NCBI GenBank assembly: GCA_964538515.1
Contig: CAZIEW010000039.1
Span: 1-48,497, forward strand
Direction: 5' to 3'
DNA length: 48,497 bases
Source of the DNA: CALBZH01 sp964538515
GTDB lineage: Bacteria; Desulfobacterota; Syntrophobacteria; Syntrophobacterales; Syntrophobacteraceae
The notes beneath the pieces were generated by a model. The model was not told where the DNA came from. It was given only the letters and a program-made list of their open reading frames with translations, and did not search any database. Each line of letters opens with the position of its first letter. Within the stretch, counting starts at the first letter, position 1. Shown in pieces: positions 33,095-42,190 of this stretch. A program made the position numbers and the translations under genes.

Positions 33095-36000
33095 TTAACT
33101 TGTGAGACCTTGAGCGTTTTCGATCCCTGGCCGAGGTCGTCTCTTTTCAAACAGACTGCACACCAGGACATAGAAAAGCGGGATAAACAAGAGGTCGATG
33201 AAGGTGCCTGAAAGCATTCCACCGACAACGGCCGTTCCGATGGCATTCTGGGCTCCCGCTCCGGCTCCGCCCGTCAACGCCAGCGGAAGAACGCCGAAGA
33301 AAAAAGCCAGGGAGGTCATGAGTACGGGCCGAAGACGAGTCTTGATCGCACCAAGCGTCGCCTCGACGAGTCCCGCCCCGTGGGCTCTTCGCTCCCTTGC
33401 AAACTGGATGATGAGGATGGCGTTTTTCGTCGAAAGCCCCAGGGTGGTGAGACACCCAATCTGAAAGTAGACGTCGTTGGGGAGAAGGCGCCATGATGTG
33501 GCGATGGTCGCTCCCAACAACCCCAGCGGCAGCATTACCAAATTGGCCAGGGGAATAGCCCAGCTCTCGTACAGGGCTGCCACGCACAGAAAAATGACAA
33601 GGATGGAAAAGGCATAGAGCAGCGGCGCCTGGGACCGTGCCATGCGCTCCTGGTAGGACAGTCCAGCCCAGTCAAAGCCAATGCCTTTGGGCAGCTTTCC
33701 GGCGATTTCCTCCATGACCCGCATGGATTCTCCTGAGCTCTTCCCCGGCGCGGGCTCGCCCCAAATGTTGATCGAAGGGAAGCTGTTGAAACGCTCGAGC
33801 AGAGGCGGCCCGTAGAACCAATGGCCGGCAGCGAAGGAGGAGAACGGAGTCATGGTGCCCGAAGCATTTCGGACATAAAGCCGTTCGAGGTCCTTTGGGA
33901 GCATGCGATAGGGAGCATCGGACTGGATGAAAACCCGTTTCACCCGTCCGCCCTGGACGAAATCATTCACGTAGGCGCCTCCAAACGCGGATGAGATCGT
34001 TGTGTGGATCGAATTGATGGGAACTCCAAGCGCACCCGCTTTTTCCCAATCCACGTCGATTCGGTACTGGGAGACATCATCGAGTCCGGCGGGGCGGACA
34101 CGGACCAACCGGGGGTCCTTGTTGGCCATGCCGAGCAGCTGGTTGCGGGCGGCCATCAACGCTTCATGCCCCAGTCCGCTCCGGTCCTGGAGCTGGAAGT
34201 CGAAGCCCCCCGCTCGCCCCAGCTCCATGACGGCCGGAGGCGGGAATGCAAAGACCCGTGCGTTCCGGATCTGTGAGAACTTGCCCATGGCGCGCTTCAT
34301 AATGGCATTCACCTTCAGGTCCGGCCGCTGGCGCAGGTCCCAGTCCTTGAGACTAACGAAGCTCAATCCCACGTTCTGCCCGCTTCCCGAAAAGCCTCGG
34401 CCGGCGAGGGTAAAACAGGCTTTCACGGCTTCTTTTTCGTCCTCCAAGAAATATTTTCGAACCTGAACCATGACCTCCGCGGTCTGCTCCAGAGTGGAGC
34501 CCGAGGGGAGGGTGACCTGGCCAAACAAGAGGCCCTGGTCTTCCTGCGGGAGATAGGCGGTGGGCAAACGATGGAACAAGTAGAGCATCGTCGACACCAG
34601 GATGAGGTAGATGAGCAGAAAAGGCAGCTTCCTCGCCAGGATACGTCCGACGATGGCTTCGTACAGGTTTCTTCCTCGATTGAACGTTCGGTCGAACCAC
34701 CTGAAAAAAGGCCGAAAGAGGAAGAACGTCGAGTCTGCGGGACTGTGCCCTTTGGGTACCGGCTTGAGGAGAGAGGCGCAAAGAACGGGGCTCAAAATCA
34801 GAGCCACCACGACCGAAAGCAGCATGGCAGAGATGATGGTCACGGAAAACTGCCGGTAGATGACACCGGTGGAACCGCCAAAAAAGGCCATGGGGCCGAA
34901 CACCGCCGAGAGTACCAGACTGATGCCGATAAGTGCGCTGGTGATCTCTTCCATGGATTTCCGGGTGGCCTCTTTGGGAGAAAGGCCCTCCTCGTGCATG
35001 ACCCGCTCCACGTTTTCCACCACGACGATCGCGTCGTCCACCAGCAGACCGATGGCCAACACCATGGCGAACATGGTCAGCATGTTGATGGAATAACCGA
35101 GTGCTCCCAAAATCGCGAAGGTGCCCAGAAGCACGACGGGTACCGCAAGCGTGGGGATCAAGGTGGCCCGGATGTTTCCCAGGAAAATGTACATCACCAG
35201 GAACACGAGCAGGATGGCCTCCACAAGGGTCTTCACGACTTCCTTGATGGCCACCTTCACGAACGGCGTGGTGTCCATCGGATAGATCACCTTCATGCCG
35301 TGCGGGAAGTACCGGGAGAGCTCCTGCATTTTGGCCTTGACGGCATCGGCCGTATCCAGAGCATTGGCGCCCGGGGCCTGGCGAACGGCAAGACCGGCTG
35401 CAGGCTGGCCGTTATAAAGCGTCACGCTCCCGTATCGCTCCGTACCCAGCTCCGTTCGTCCCACGTCACGGATTCGCACAACGGAGCCGTCCGGATTGGT
35501 GAGCACCGGGATGGCGGAAAATTCCTCAGGTGTCTTGAGCAGGTTCTGGACGATGATGGAGGCATTCAAGCGCTGGTTTGGGACCGCCGGAGCCCCACCG
35601 AACTGTCCGGCCGAGACTTCCACATTGTAAGCCTTGAGCGCCCGGATGACGTCCTCCATGGTTAGCTGGTACCCGGTCAGTTTGTCGGGATTGATCCAGA
35701 CCCGCATGGCATATTGGGAGCTGAAGGTTTCCACTTCACCCACCCCGGGAACGCGCGCCAGCACCTGCTGAATGCTCGACTGAGCGTAGTCGGCGAGGTC
35801 ATACTCGTCCATGCTGCCGTCTTCCGAGGTTAGCCCCACGATGATGAGCCAGTTCCGGGTCGACTTGCTGACCTTGACGCCCTGTTCCTGAACAACGGTG
35901 GGCAGGCTCGCATAGGCAAGCTGCAACTTATTCTGCACCTGAGCCCAGGCCAGGTCCGGGTCCGTGCCGGGCGCAAAGGTGAGCTCGATTCGGCCGGCGC

Positions 36001-36259
36001 CGGAGGCATCACTGCTGCCCGTCATGTACAGCAGCTTGTCGAATCCGGTCATCTTCTGCTCGATGATCTGAATAACGCTGTCTTCAACGGTCTGAGCGGA
36101 CGCCCCGGGATAGAAGGCGTCGATCGCGATCGAGGGGGGCGCAATGGGCGGGTATTGGGAGATGGGCAGATTATAAATGGCCAGTCCGCCGGCGACCATC
36201 ATGATGATGGCAATCACCCACGCAAAGACCGGGCGGTCGAGAAAGAAATTGGACAGCAT
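33095..36259 (-). CDS. acrB: RND multidrug efflux pump (HAE1/AcrB family)
   Basis: 1054-residue proton-driven inner-membrane pump with the full AcrB layout: N-terminal helix (FFLDRPVFAWVIAIIMMVAGG), two large periplasmic loops, and twelve membrane helices. The proton-relay Asp pair is in IGLLVDDAIVVVENVERVM, and the relay Lys is in LGLSTKNAILIIQFA. The docking-domain motif GTVVGGMLSGTF appears as GTAVVGGMLSGTF. It sits between adaptor and outer-membrane factor with 12-13 bp spacers. Likely exports hydrophobic toxicants or drugs; substrate range cannot be read from sequence. Complete and apparently functional, unlike the remnant at 1.7-2.9 kb. Confidence 0.97.
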   Translation of the reverse strand: MLSNFFLDRPVFAWVIAIIMMVAGGLAIYNLPISQYPPIAPPSIAIDAFYPGASAQTVEDSVIQIIEQKMTGFDKLLYMTGSSDASGAGRIELTFAPGTDPDLAWAQVQNKLQLAYASLPTVVQEQGVKVSKSTRNWLIIVGLTSEDGSMDEYDLADYAQSSIQQVLARVPGVGEVETFSSQYAMRVWINPDKLTGYQLTMEDVIRALKAYNVEVSAGQFGGAPAVPNQRLNASIIVQNLLKTPEEFSAIPVLTNPDGSVVRIRDVGRTELGTERYGSVTLYNGQPAAGLAVRQAPGANALDTADAVKAKMQELSRYFPHGMKVIYPMDTTPFVKVAIKEVVKTLVEAILLVFLVMYIFLGNIRATLIPTLAVPVVLLGTFAILGALGYSINMLTMFAMVLAIGLLVDDAIVVVENVERVMHEEGLSPKEATRKSMEEITSALIGISLVLSAVFGPMAFFGGSTGVIYRQFSVTIISAMLLSVVVALILSPVLCASLLKPVPKGHSPADSTFFLFRPFFRWFDRTFNRGRNLYEAIVGRILARKLPFLLIYLILVSTMLYLFHRLPTAYLPQEDQGLLFGQVTLPSGSTLEQTAEVMVQVRKYFLEDEKEAVKACFTLAGRGFSGSGQNVGLSFVSLKDWDLRQRPDLKVNAIMKRAMGKFSQIRNARVFAFPPPAVMELGRAGGFDFQLQDRSGLGHEALMAARNQLLGMANKDPRLVRVRPAGLDDVSQYRIDVDWEKAGALGVPINSIHTTISSAFGGAYVNDFVQGGRVKRVFIQSDAPYRMLPKDLERLYVRNASGTMTPFSSFAAGHWFYGPPLLERFNSFPSINIWGEPAPGKSSGESMRVMEEIAGKLPKGIGFDWAGLSYQERMARSQAPLLYAFSILVIFLCVAALYESWAIPLANLVMLPLGLLGATIATSWRLLPNDVYFQIGCLTTLGLSTKNAILIIQFARERRAHGAGLVEATLGAIKTRLRPVLMTSLAFFFGVLPLALTGGAGAGAQNAIGTAVVGGMLSGTFIDLLFIPLFYVLVCSLFEKRRPRPGIENAQGLTS

Positions 36260-36271
36260 CGAGCGACTCCG

Positions 36272-37486
36272 TCAGTTTGTTTGAGCAGGCGGCTGTTTGG
36301 GGTTGACCGCTTCCGCGGTGGGCTTCGCGGTGCCCAGGGAGACTGCCTTCACGGCGGCACCCGGCCGCACGTTCAGCATGCCTTCAACGATGACCCGGTC
36401 TCCCGGAGCAATACCTGAGGAAACAAGCCACTTGTCACCAATGGCCCGATTGAGTGTCAGCATGCGCTGTTGGGCCGTGCCGGCTTCATCCACGACGAGC
36501 GCCACGGGATCCCCTTTGGGCGTACGGGTCACCCCCTGTTGGGGGACGAGGATCGCCTGCTCCGCGATCCCTTCCTGAACCACGGCACGGACGAACATGC
36601 CGGGCAGCAGCAGGTGCTCGGGATTGGGGACCACGATGCGCAGGGTGAAGGAGCCGGTGGCCGGGTCCACCGTCACATCGCGGAATTCGAGCTTGCCCTC
36701 CGTCGGGTACGGGGTCCCGTCCTCGAGGAGGATGCGGACCTTCTTTCCTTTTTCACCGTCGGCGGTGAGGCGTCCTGCTTCCAGATTGCGCTTCAAACGG
36801 AGAAGCTCCGCAGAGGACTGGGTGACGTCCACATAAATGGGGTCGAGCTGCTGAATGGTCGCAAGCCATGTCGGCTGATAGGCGGTGACAAGCGCGCCGT
36901 CCGTCACGTTGGATTTGCCGATGCGCCCGGCGATCGGCGCGCTGACTTTGGTGTATCCGAGGTTGATGCGCGCGGCCTCCACCTGGGTCTTCCAATACTC
37001 GATCTCCGCCTTGGCCTGTTCGACGGCAGCGGCGGCATCGTCGTAGTCCTGCTGGCTGACCGCTTTGTCCACCAGCAATTCCTTGTAGCGCTCGGCTCTC
37101 AAGCGGATCGATGGGAGGTTTGCCTGCGCTTTGCCAAGGGACGCCTTGGCGGAGTCATAAGCCACCTGGAAGGGAGCGGGATCGATCTGGTAGAGGAGTT
37201 GTCCGGCCTGGACGTCTGAGCCCTCTCTGAACTGACGCTTCTGGATGATGCCGTTGACTTGCGGGCGGACCTCGGCGACCAGGAAGGGAGACGTGCGGCC
37301 GGGGAGCTCCGTGCTGAGCTCGATTTGCTGGGGCTGGATGGTCACGGTGGCGACTTCGGGGATTTGAGCGGGTGGAGCCTGCTGTCCGTGTCCGCCCTCG
37401 CAGCCCGCAAGCAGAAGCAGAGTCGAGAGCACCGCCAGTGCCGATGGCCAGTTGATGGTTCCATATCCGTTCTTTTTGAGCTGCAT
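36272..37486 (-). CDS. acrA: RND efflux membrane-fusion lipoprotein (AcrA family)
   Basis: 404 residues; start ATG 37486 with GCGAGG upstream. Lipoprotein signal ends LLLLAGC (lipobox), so the protein is lipid-anchored in the periplasm. Order: barrel strand, lipoyl half (VEVRPQVNGIIQKRQFREGSDVQAGQLLYQIDP pattern), alpha-hairpin, lipoyl half (GYTKVSAPIAGRIGKSNVTDGALV), beta-barrel with LPGMFVRAVV, and membrane-proximal domain. All AcrA elements are present. It lies 38 bp after the tetR gene and 12 bp before the pump gene. Confidence 0.95.
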   Translation of the reverse strand: MQLKKNGYGTINWPSALAVLSTLLLLAGCEGGHGQQAPPAQIPEVATVTIQPQQIELSTELPGRTSPFLVAEVRPQVNGIIQKRQFREGSDVQAGQLLYQIDPAPFQVAYDSAKASLGKAQANLPSIRLRAERYKELLVDKAVSQQDYDDAAAAVEQAKAEIEYWKTQVEAARINLGYTKVSAPIAGRIGKSNVTDGALVTAYQPTWLATIQQLDPIYVDVTQSSAELLRLKRNLEAGRLTADGEKGKKVRILLEDGTPYPTEGKLEFRDVTVDPATGSFTLRIVVPNPEHLLLPGMFVRAVVQEGIAEQAILVPQQGVTRTPKGDPVALVVDEAGTAQQRMLTLNRAIGDKWLVSSGIAPGDRVIVEGMLNVRPGAAVKAVSLGTAKPTAEAVNPKQPPAQTN

Positions 37487-37524
37487 GAAAAGACCTCGCC
37501 AAAGTGGGTGATCAAACTGTGTCA

Positions 37525-38169
37525 TCATGAAGCCCATGCATAAGCTGAGGGCTCGATCAATCCTTTGAAAAAGACATCTAGAATGGCGTCCGGGTCTTCC
37601 GGATAGGGGTAGCGCTCCGGGGCATCGAGCCAAATGAGAAGAAACGCGTCGACAACACTGTCAAGGGCCACGGCCAAATGGAAGGGGTCGGCGATTCGCC
37701 TGAACCGCTTGTTTCGGATCCCGCTCTCAAAGATCGCAACGAGCCTTTCGAGAAATGCGTAATGCCTCTTCCGCATCTCGTCGTCAAGCCCCGCCTTGAT
37801 GTTGAAGCTCGCTCCTCTGCGCTCGGCCAGGAAGAGCCGGACGAAAGGCAGGTTCCCGCGGATCCGCTCCACCTTGGTCCGGATATAATTCCTCAGCTTA
37901 TCGACCTCGTCCTCCGGTTCCTCAATGGCACACGTGATTGCGTGCTCGAACTGGTCACACTGCTCCAACACGAGGGCCTTGTAGAGATCTTCCTTGTTCT
38001 GGAAGAACTTGTAGAGGGTCCCGATGGCGAACTCGGCCTTCTCAGCGATCTGGTGCATGGAGACGTTGTGGTATCCCTTCTCGGAAAACAGATCGAGCGC
38101 GGCCGCCAGGATTTCCTGGCGCTGCCGCAGCTTTTCCCTCTCCCGTCTCGGGAGCTTTTCGGTTTTCAT
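37525..38169 (-). CDS. TetR/AcrR-family repressor of the efflux operon
   Basis: 214 residues from ATG 38169 (GAGG about ten bases upstream); an earlier in-frame ATG at 38193 has no RBS. The helix-turn-helix occupies about residues 18-65 (RQEILAAALDLFSEKGYHNVSMHQIAEKAEFAIGTLYKFF pattern); the C-terminal domain is all-alpha. It is the first gene of the operon it presumably represses, so induction raises repressor and pump together. A short TGACGTCA palindrome lies upstream at 38211-38218, a possible but weak operator candidate. Confidence 0.92.
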   Translation of the reverse strand: MKTEKLPRREREKLRQRQEILAAALDLFSEKGYHNVSMHQIAEKAEFAIGTLYKFFQNKEDLYKALVLEQCDQFEHAITCAIEEPEDEVDKLRNYIRTKVERIRGNLPFVRLFLAERRGASFNIKAGLDDEMRKRHYAFLERLVAIFESGIRNKRFRRIADPFHLAVALDSVVDAFLLIWLDAPERYPYPEDPDAILDVFFKGLIEPSAYAWAS

Positions 38170-38193
38170 GTGCCTGACCTCGCGCTGGATCAT

Positions 38194-38500
38194 TGAATAA
38201 AAGATGAACGTGACGTCAGATTATGAAATATGTGGTCAAAATCATCAATAGAAATTCGATGCGAAAAATTCGGAGCGTGGATCATCTCCGGCTCCGAAAG
38301 GACAACCTTCTATGGTTCAGGGTGTCTCCTAGGGACATGTACGACAGGGGAGTGCGTTCGTCTGATCGGCCATGTTGCGAAATCAGGTTGGTGACGTGAA
38401 TCGCGGCGCTCGGGAAGACCAAGCGAGGAGGATCTTGGGGGGCCGGGAGCGAAGTGCTCTACGACATTGCCTTGGGCAATCCGGCTGCCAGCGCAGGCTT
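38194..38500. other. Non-coding stretch between the redox and efflux operons
   Basis: Holds the tetR promoter region, an AT-rich patch at about 38218-38275, and the 8-bp palindrome TGACGTCA (38211-38218). No clear terminator for the HdrB gene was found, and no other reading frame is convincing. Confidence 0.5.
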
Positions 38501-39550
38501 TCAGGGCCTCAGCGCATTTTCGGAGGCGGCGACACCGCGTTTGCCATCCGGGGGCAAGGGTGAGCTCACCGGGCAAGTACTTGTCTCGGTCCGCGCCGGT
38601 CGCCTGCCCGGGCACCCGAGAGGTGCTCGGAGCTCGACCGGCCCGTTGGGAAAGCCCGTCGGCGCGCTCGGAGGCCACTCGGCGCCTGACCCATCGAGCA
38701 CCTTCGAGACAGGGAGCTCATCCGACTTCAGCCCGAGGGCGCTCGGGTCGATGCCGAGGCTCAGGCCAAGCAGTTGGGTGAACAGGATCGAGGGCAGAGC
38801 GGAGGCGAAGCCGCTTCGACCGATCACCATCCTCTGGACGGTTTCGAACTGGTGCTGGCAGTAGGGGCAAGCGACGCAAATGGCATCCGCGCCGGCGGCC
38901 TTCGCACTTTCGAGCTTCCTTCGGGTCAAGTCCATCGACAAATTGTCGTTGATGCCCACCAGAGGTGAACCGCAACAATCCAGCTTGGCCGACCAGGGGA
39001 TGCTCTCGGCCCCCGTCGCCTCGATCAACCGGTCGAGCTTCGTCGGCGCAAGGGGATTGTCAAACTGGACGACATCCTTGGGACGCAGGATGTGGCAGCC
39101 ATAGTGCACGGCGATCTTCAGCCCGTCGAAGCGCCTGACGACCTGCTCTCGGATCGCATCCACTCCGATGCCATCGTGCAGCACCTGCAAAAAATGCTTG
39201 GGTACGATGCGCCTTTCATAGTCCAACCCTTCCTTATTCAGGGTGCGGCGGACGTCGGCCTTCATCGTGGAATCCTCCTCGAACAACCGCTGGGCGCGCT
39301 TGAGGCTCGCAAAACAGCAGTTGCAGACCGTCAGCAGGTCGAGGGAGCGCTGCTCGGCCAGCGCCAAGTTGCGGGCCGAGGCGTGCAGGTAGGCCTTCAT
39401 GCTGACGTTTTTGAGCGGGTACCCGCAGCAGTTGAGCTCCTTGAGATCGATGAACTCGATTCCGAGCTTTCCGAGGACCGCATTCGCCGAGGGCTCATAA
39501 CCAGGCAGGCCGAGCGCAGTCGTGCAGCATCGCAGCATCGCGAGTTTCAT
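38501..39550 (-). CDS. HdrB-like CCG-domain protein (heterodisulfide reductase subunit B family)
   Basis: 349 residues with two CCG cysteine-rich domains: C8/C9, C41-C42 (ELNCCGYPLKN), C76-C79 (CNCC); then C152 (HYGCHILRP), C192-C193 (LDCCGSP), C228-C231 (CPYC). These bind the noncubane [4Fe-4S] clusters of HdrB. Such proteins reduce disulfides or pass electrons in sulfate reducers and methanogens. ATGA overlap with the upstream fused HdrC-like gene shows coupling. Homology ends near residue 290; the last 55 or so residues are Pro/Gly/Ser-rich and look like read-through into former 3' sequence, so the original stop may have been lost. Exact redox partner unknown. Confidence 0.88.
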   Translation of the reverse strand: MKLAMLRCCTTALGLPGYEPSANAVLGKLGIEFIDLKELNCCGYPLKNVSMKAYLHASARNLALAEQRSLDLLTVCNCCFASLKRAQRLFEEDSTMKADVRRTLNKEGLDYERRIVPKHFLQVLHDGIGVDAIREQVVRRFDGLKIAVHYGCHILRPKDVVQFDNPLAPTKLDRLIEATGAESIPWSAKLDCCGSPLVGINDNLSMDLTRRKLESAKAAGADAICVACPYCQHQFETVQRMVIGRSGFASALPSILFTQLLGLSLGIDPSALGLKSDELPVSKVLDGSGAEWPPSAPTGFPNGPVELRAPLGCPGRRPARTETSTCPVSSPLPPDGKRGVAASENALRP

Positions 39551-41322
39551 TGCCGATCCTTCACATCATGAGATAGCTTTTCGTAAGCCCTGGCGATGGC
39601 CAGGTTCTTCAGTTCGTACATCACGTCCGACACGCGGACGCCTTGAGGACAGTTCTGCTGACACTGATAGCACCCGAGGCAGTTCCAGAGCATTCGGGAG
39701 CCGAGAACGCGATCGTGGAGCTTGAGCCCCAGGGCGTGCATGATCTGGTGGGGCAGCATTCCGAGCGCCTCCGCCGGGTTTGCGTAGCTGCGCACCACGG
39801 GACACGAGTTCGAGCATGTCACGCAACGGTAGCACTTGGTAAAGCCGGTCGAAGAAAAGGAGCCGTTGAGCCTCGCCAGCCAGGGATTGGCGTCCGGCGT
39901 CAGGATCAGGATCTTGTCCTCCAACCCTGTGAGGTGGCCTTCGGGCAGCACGGCTTCTCTGGCAATTTCCAGGGGTCTTGCATATCGATTCTCATCCAGG
40001 CAGTCCCTCGCAAGACCCCGTCTCAAGGAAAGCGGGGACAGAAGGAGCAGCTCAGGAACGGCCCTTTCCAGGAGGGCTTCACGCACACTAACCCAAAGCT
40101 CCGCCAGATTGATGCCGGCGGGACAGACTTCCGTGCATCGGCCGCAGTTGGTGCACAGATGCAGTCCCTGCTGAACGGCCCGAATCTGCGAGGTGTCCAT
40201 CGTCTTGCCGGCCGCAAGTGTTTTGATGGCGGCAATCTTTTCGGAGGGGAGGATGATCGGGTTGGGGAACTCCTCCAGAATGGGTGCGACGGAGCATCTT
40301 GCAGTGCAGGCGCCGCAATGGGTGCATGCATCGAGCTCGAGCATCTGCCGGGTGGCAATATTGAGCGGGTCGGATCTCACGGGATCCATGACGGCATTGA
40401 CAAGCAGGCTCAGCGGGCTCGTGATCATGTGGAGCATCTTGCTGAAGGGCAGATATGCGAGTCCCACGAGACAGGCAAAGAAGTGCAGGTTCCAGAGAAG
40501 CGCGCGACCAGACGCATCGCCGAGTACGGCGGCGAAGGGGCTCAGCACCCGCGACAGCCCATAGCTTGCGAAGGCCCACTGGGGGGGAGAGTGGCACTGC
40601 ATGCATTGGAGCTCGTGGGCTGAACGGCCTTGCTCGAGGGTTGGAGCATCGAAGGGCCCTTGAGCGCGCTGGGACACGAGCCCCATCTCACTCACCCAGT
40701 AGGACTCCAGGGCCTTGAGCTCATCGGGCTCCGGCTGAACCATGTAGCTTTCCACCATCTCGTCGAAGGCCGAAAGCGAGCTGATCTTCACCGCTTCGAG
40801 GAGAAAGCCGGAAACGAGGATGACACCAATGATTCCGAGTGCGTAGACGTCGGCGGCATTGCTTCTGGGACGGGCTTTGCGGCGCACAAAACGCCTGACC
40901 ACCACGAGACCCGTGCCCAGGATCACTAAAGCTCCGAGGACGTTCCGCAAAAACAGGTAGGGATTCAGGGTGGAATAGTAATCGGGAAAGAGAGCGGCTG
41001 TCGTAAACCTGCCGAGGGCGTGCATGAGAAGGAGGGCCAGGAAGGCTCCAAAGAGGCACATGTGGGCCGCCCACCGAAGGAAGTCCTCTCGTACAATTCG
41101 GAGCTGCAGGACGACATCGAGAAGGAGGACTTTGAGCAGGACCCAGATTCTGGTGCTGAACAGCGTGCCGACTATCCCCCGGACTGCTGCGGCCACTCGC
41201 CTGCCGGGAGACACCCGAGCCACGTCTGATCCAATGGAATACCTGAACCATGTTGAAGCCTTGTAGGCCAAACCGAGGGCGAAGACGAAGAGGGCGACGT
41301 AGACCGATCCAGAATGAACCAT
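39547..41322 (-). CDS. Fused cytochrome b / CXXCH / double HdrC-like iron-sulfur protein
   Basis: 591 residues; ATG 41322 with AAGGAG seven bases upstream. N-terminal half: about five membrane helices (starts at roughly 8, 60, 88, 125 and 160) of a NarI/DsrM/HdrE-like di-haem cytochrome b, then a periplasmic-type CMQCH haem-c motif (240-244), then a further helix (about 278-300). C-terminal half: two HdrC-like ferredoxin modules, CTHCGACTARC with CTNCGRCTEVCP (333-401) and CYRCVTCSNSCP with CLGCYQCQQNCP (497-559). It would carry electrons between the quinone pool or periplasm and the HdrB-like catalytic subunit at the membrane. Relatives include the DsrMK and Tmc/Hme type complexes. Cotranscribed with the Rrf2 gene 110 bp upstream. 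Confidence 0.88.
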   Translation of the reverse strand: MVHSGSVYVALFVFALGLAYKASTWFRYSIGSDVARVSPGRRVAAAVRGIVGTLFSTRIWVLLKVLLLDVVLQLRIVREDFLRWAAHMCLFGAFLALLLMHALGRFTTAALFPDYYSTLNPYLFLRNVLGALVILGTGLVVVRRFVRRKARPRSNAADVYALGIIGVILVSGFLLEAVKISSLSAFDEMVESYMVQPEPDELKALESYWVSEMGLVSQRAQGPFDAPTLEQGRSAHELQCMQCHSPPQWAFASYGLSRVLSPFAAVLGDASGRALLWNLHFFACLVGLAYLPFSKMLHMITSPLSLLVNAVMDPVRSDPLNIATRQMLELDACTHCGACTARCSVAPILEEFPNPIILPSEKIAAIKTLAAGKTMDTSQIRAVQQGLHLCTNCGRCTEVCPAGINLAELWVSVREALLERAVPELLLLSPLSLRRGLARDCLDENRYARPLEIAREAVLPEGHLTGLEDKILILTPDANPWLARLNGSFSSTGFTKCYRCVTCSNSCPVVRSYANPAEALGMLPHQIMHALGLKLHDRVLGSRMLWNCLGCYQCQQNCPQGVRVSDVMYELKNLAIARAYEKLSHDVKDRQ

Positions 41323-41431
41323 CCCGAGCTCCTTACCGGATGCGCATTGAGGTGGACTCCGCTCAGACGGTGGCTTCGCCGGGGTCCGTATCGTGGAAGG
41401 GTTGAAATCATCATGAGGGTTGAAGATTCGC

Positions 41432-41896
41432 TCATGCAGTCCTGTCGTTAGGTTTCTGCGCGGGTGAAAGGCACTGTGTCTCCGGGGCATCGCCCCAGCG
41501 TTCCAGGAGGTCGGCAAACGTGGTGGCCCGCAGCCTGTCGAGCATGGCTTCGGTGGCTTCCTTCCAGAGGAGACGCGTCGGACAAAGGGCCGATCGTTCA
41601 CAGATTGCGGGATTCCCGGTGCATTCGCTAATCCAGGGGCCACCTTCCAACAGCTCGACCACCTCGCCGACGGTAACCTGATCCGGCGGCTTGGCAAGCA
41701 TGTGCCCCCCTTTGGGTCCTCGAACGCTCTGAACGTATGCGGCCATTTTGAGCGGAATGATGATCTGCTCAAGAAACTTAACGGAAATATGCTGGCGCTC
41801 GGCAATAGAACCGAGCCGAACCGGGCCTTTCTGATAATGGCGCGCCATATCCAGCATGAGCCGAGTGCCATATAACGCGCGTTTGGACAGCTTCAT
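41432..41896 (-). CDS. Rrf2-family regulator with three-cysteine Fe-S motif
   Basis: 154 residues; ATG 41896 (or 41899, adjacent) after GAAGGA. The winged helix-turn-helix is typical of Rrf2 (LSKRALYGTRLMLDMARHY, ISVKFLEQIIIPLKMAAYVQSVRGPKGGHML). Three cysteines in SECTGNPAICERSALC match the spacing used by IscR/NsrR-type proteins to bind a [2Fe-2S] or [4Fe-4S] cluster, so it should sense redox state, NO or iron-sulfur supply. It is the first gene of the redox operon and probably controls it. In sulfate reducers Rrf2 genes often sit beside redox complexes; the family was named there. Confidence 0.93.
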   Translation of the reverse strand: MKLSKRALYGTRLMLDMARHYQKGPVRLGSIAERQHISVKFLEQIIIPLKMAAYVQSVRGPKGGHMLAKPPDQVTVGEVVELLEGGPWISECTGNPAICERSALCPTRLLWKEATEAMLDRLRATTFADLLERWGDAPETQCLSPAQKPNDRTA

Positions 41897-41951
41897 CATC
41901 TTTCCTTCGAGCGCGCTCCCGTTGGCTGAGCAGAAAACCACGCTCTTTAAT

Positions 41952-41970
41952 CTATATTGCGGCGGTATAG
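41952..41970. promoter_or_regulatory. Dyad in the rrf2 promoter region
   Basis: CTATA (41952-41956) and TATAG (41966-41970) flank nine GC-rich bases about 55 bp upstream of the rrf2 start, in an otherwise AT-rich patch. Rrf2 regulators bind such dyads near their own promoters. The arms are only 5 bp, so this is tentative. Confidence 0.35.
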
Positions 41971-42167
41971 TATCACCGAGCCCGACGGCCTGTCAAGGGA
42001 CAAAATGGGGAACTGTCTCGCTTGAGCTCTCGGATTCGTACAATGATTTCAGGTGAGGGCTCAAATGACAGAGTCATAGGGAAGGCCACGGTTGATCGGG
42101 GGCCCGGGGGGTGCGGTTGCCGGGGCGGTGAAGCTTCGAGCAACCGCGCTTCCTCGGGTAGGGCATT

Positions 42168-42190
42168 CAAGCCGCTCTCAAGCGGGCTTG
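42168..42190 (-). terminator. Hairpin at the end of the FAD oxidoreductase gene
   Basis: CAAGCCGCT (42168-42176) pairs with AGCGGGCTTG (42181-42190) with one bulged base and a 4-base loop that contains the gene's stop codon (TCA on the plus strand, 42178-42180). No T-run follows on the minus strand, so it may act as an mRNA end stabiliser or Rho-linked terminator. Confidence 0.4.
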
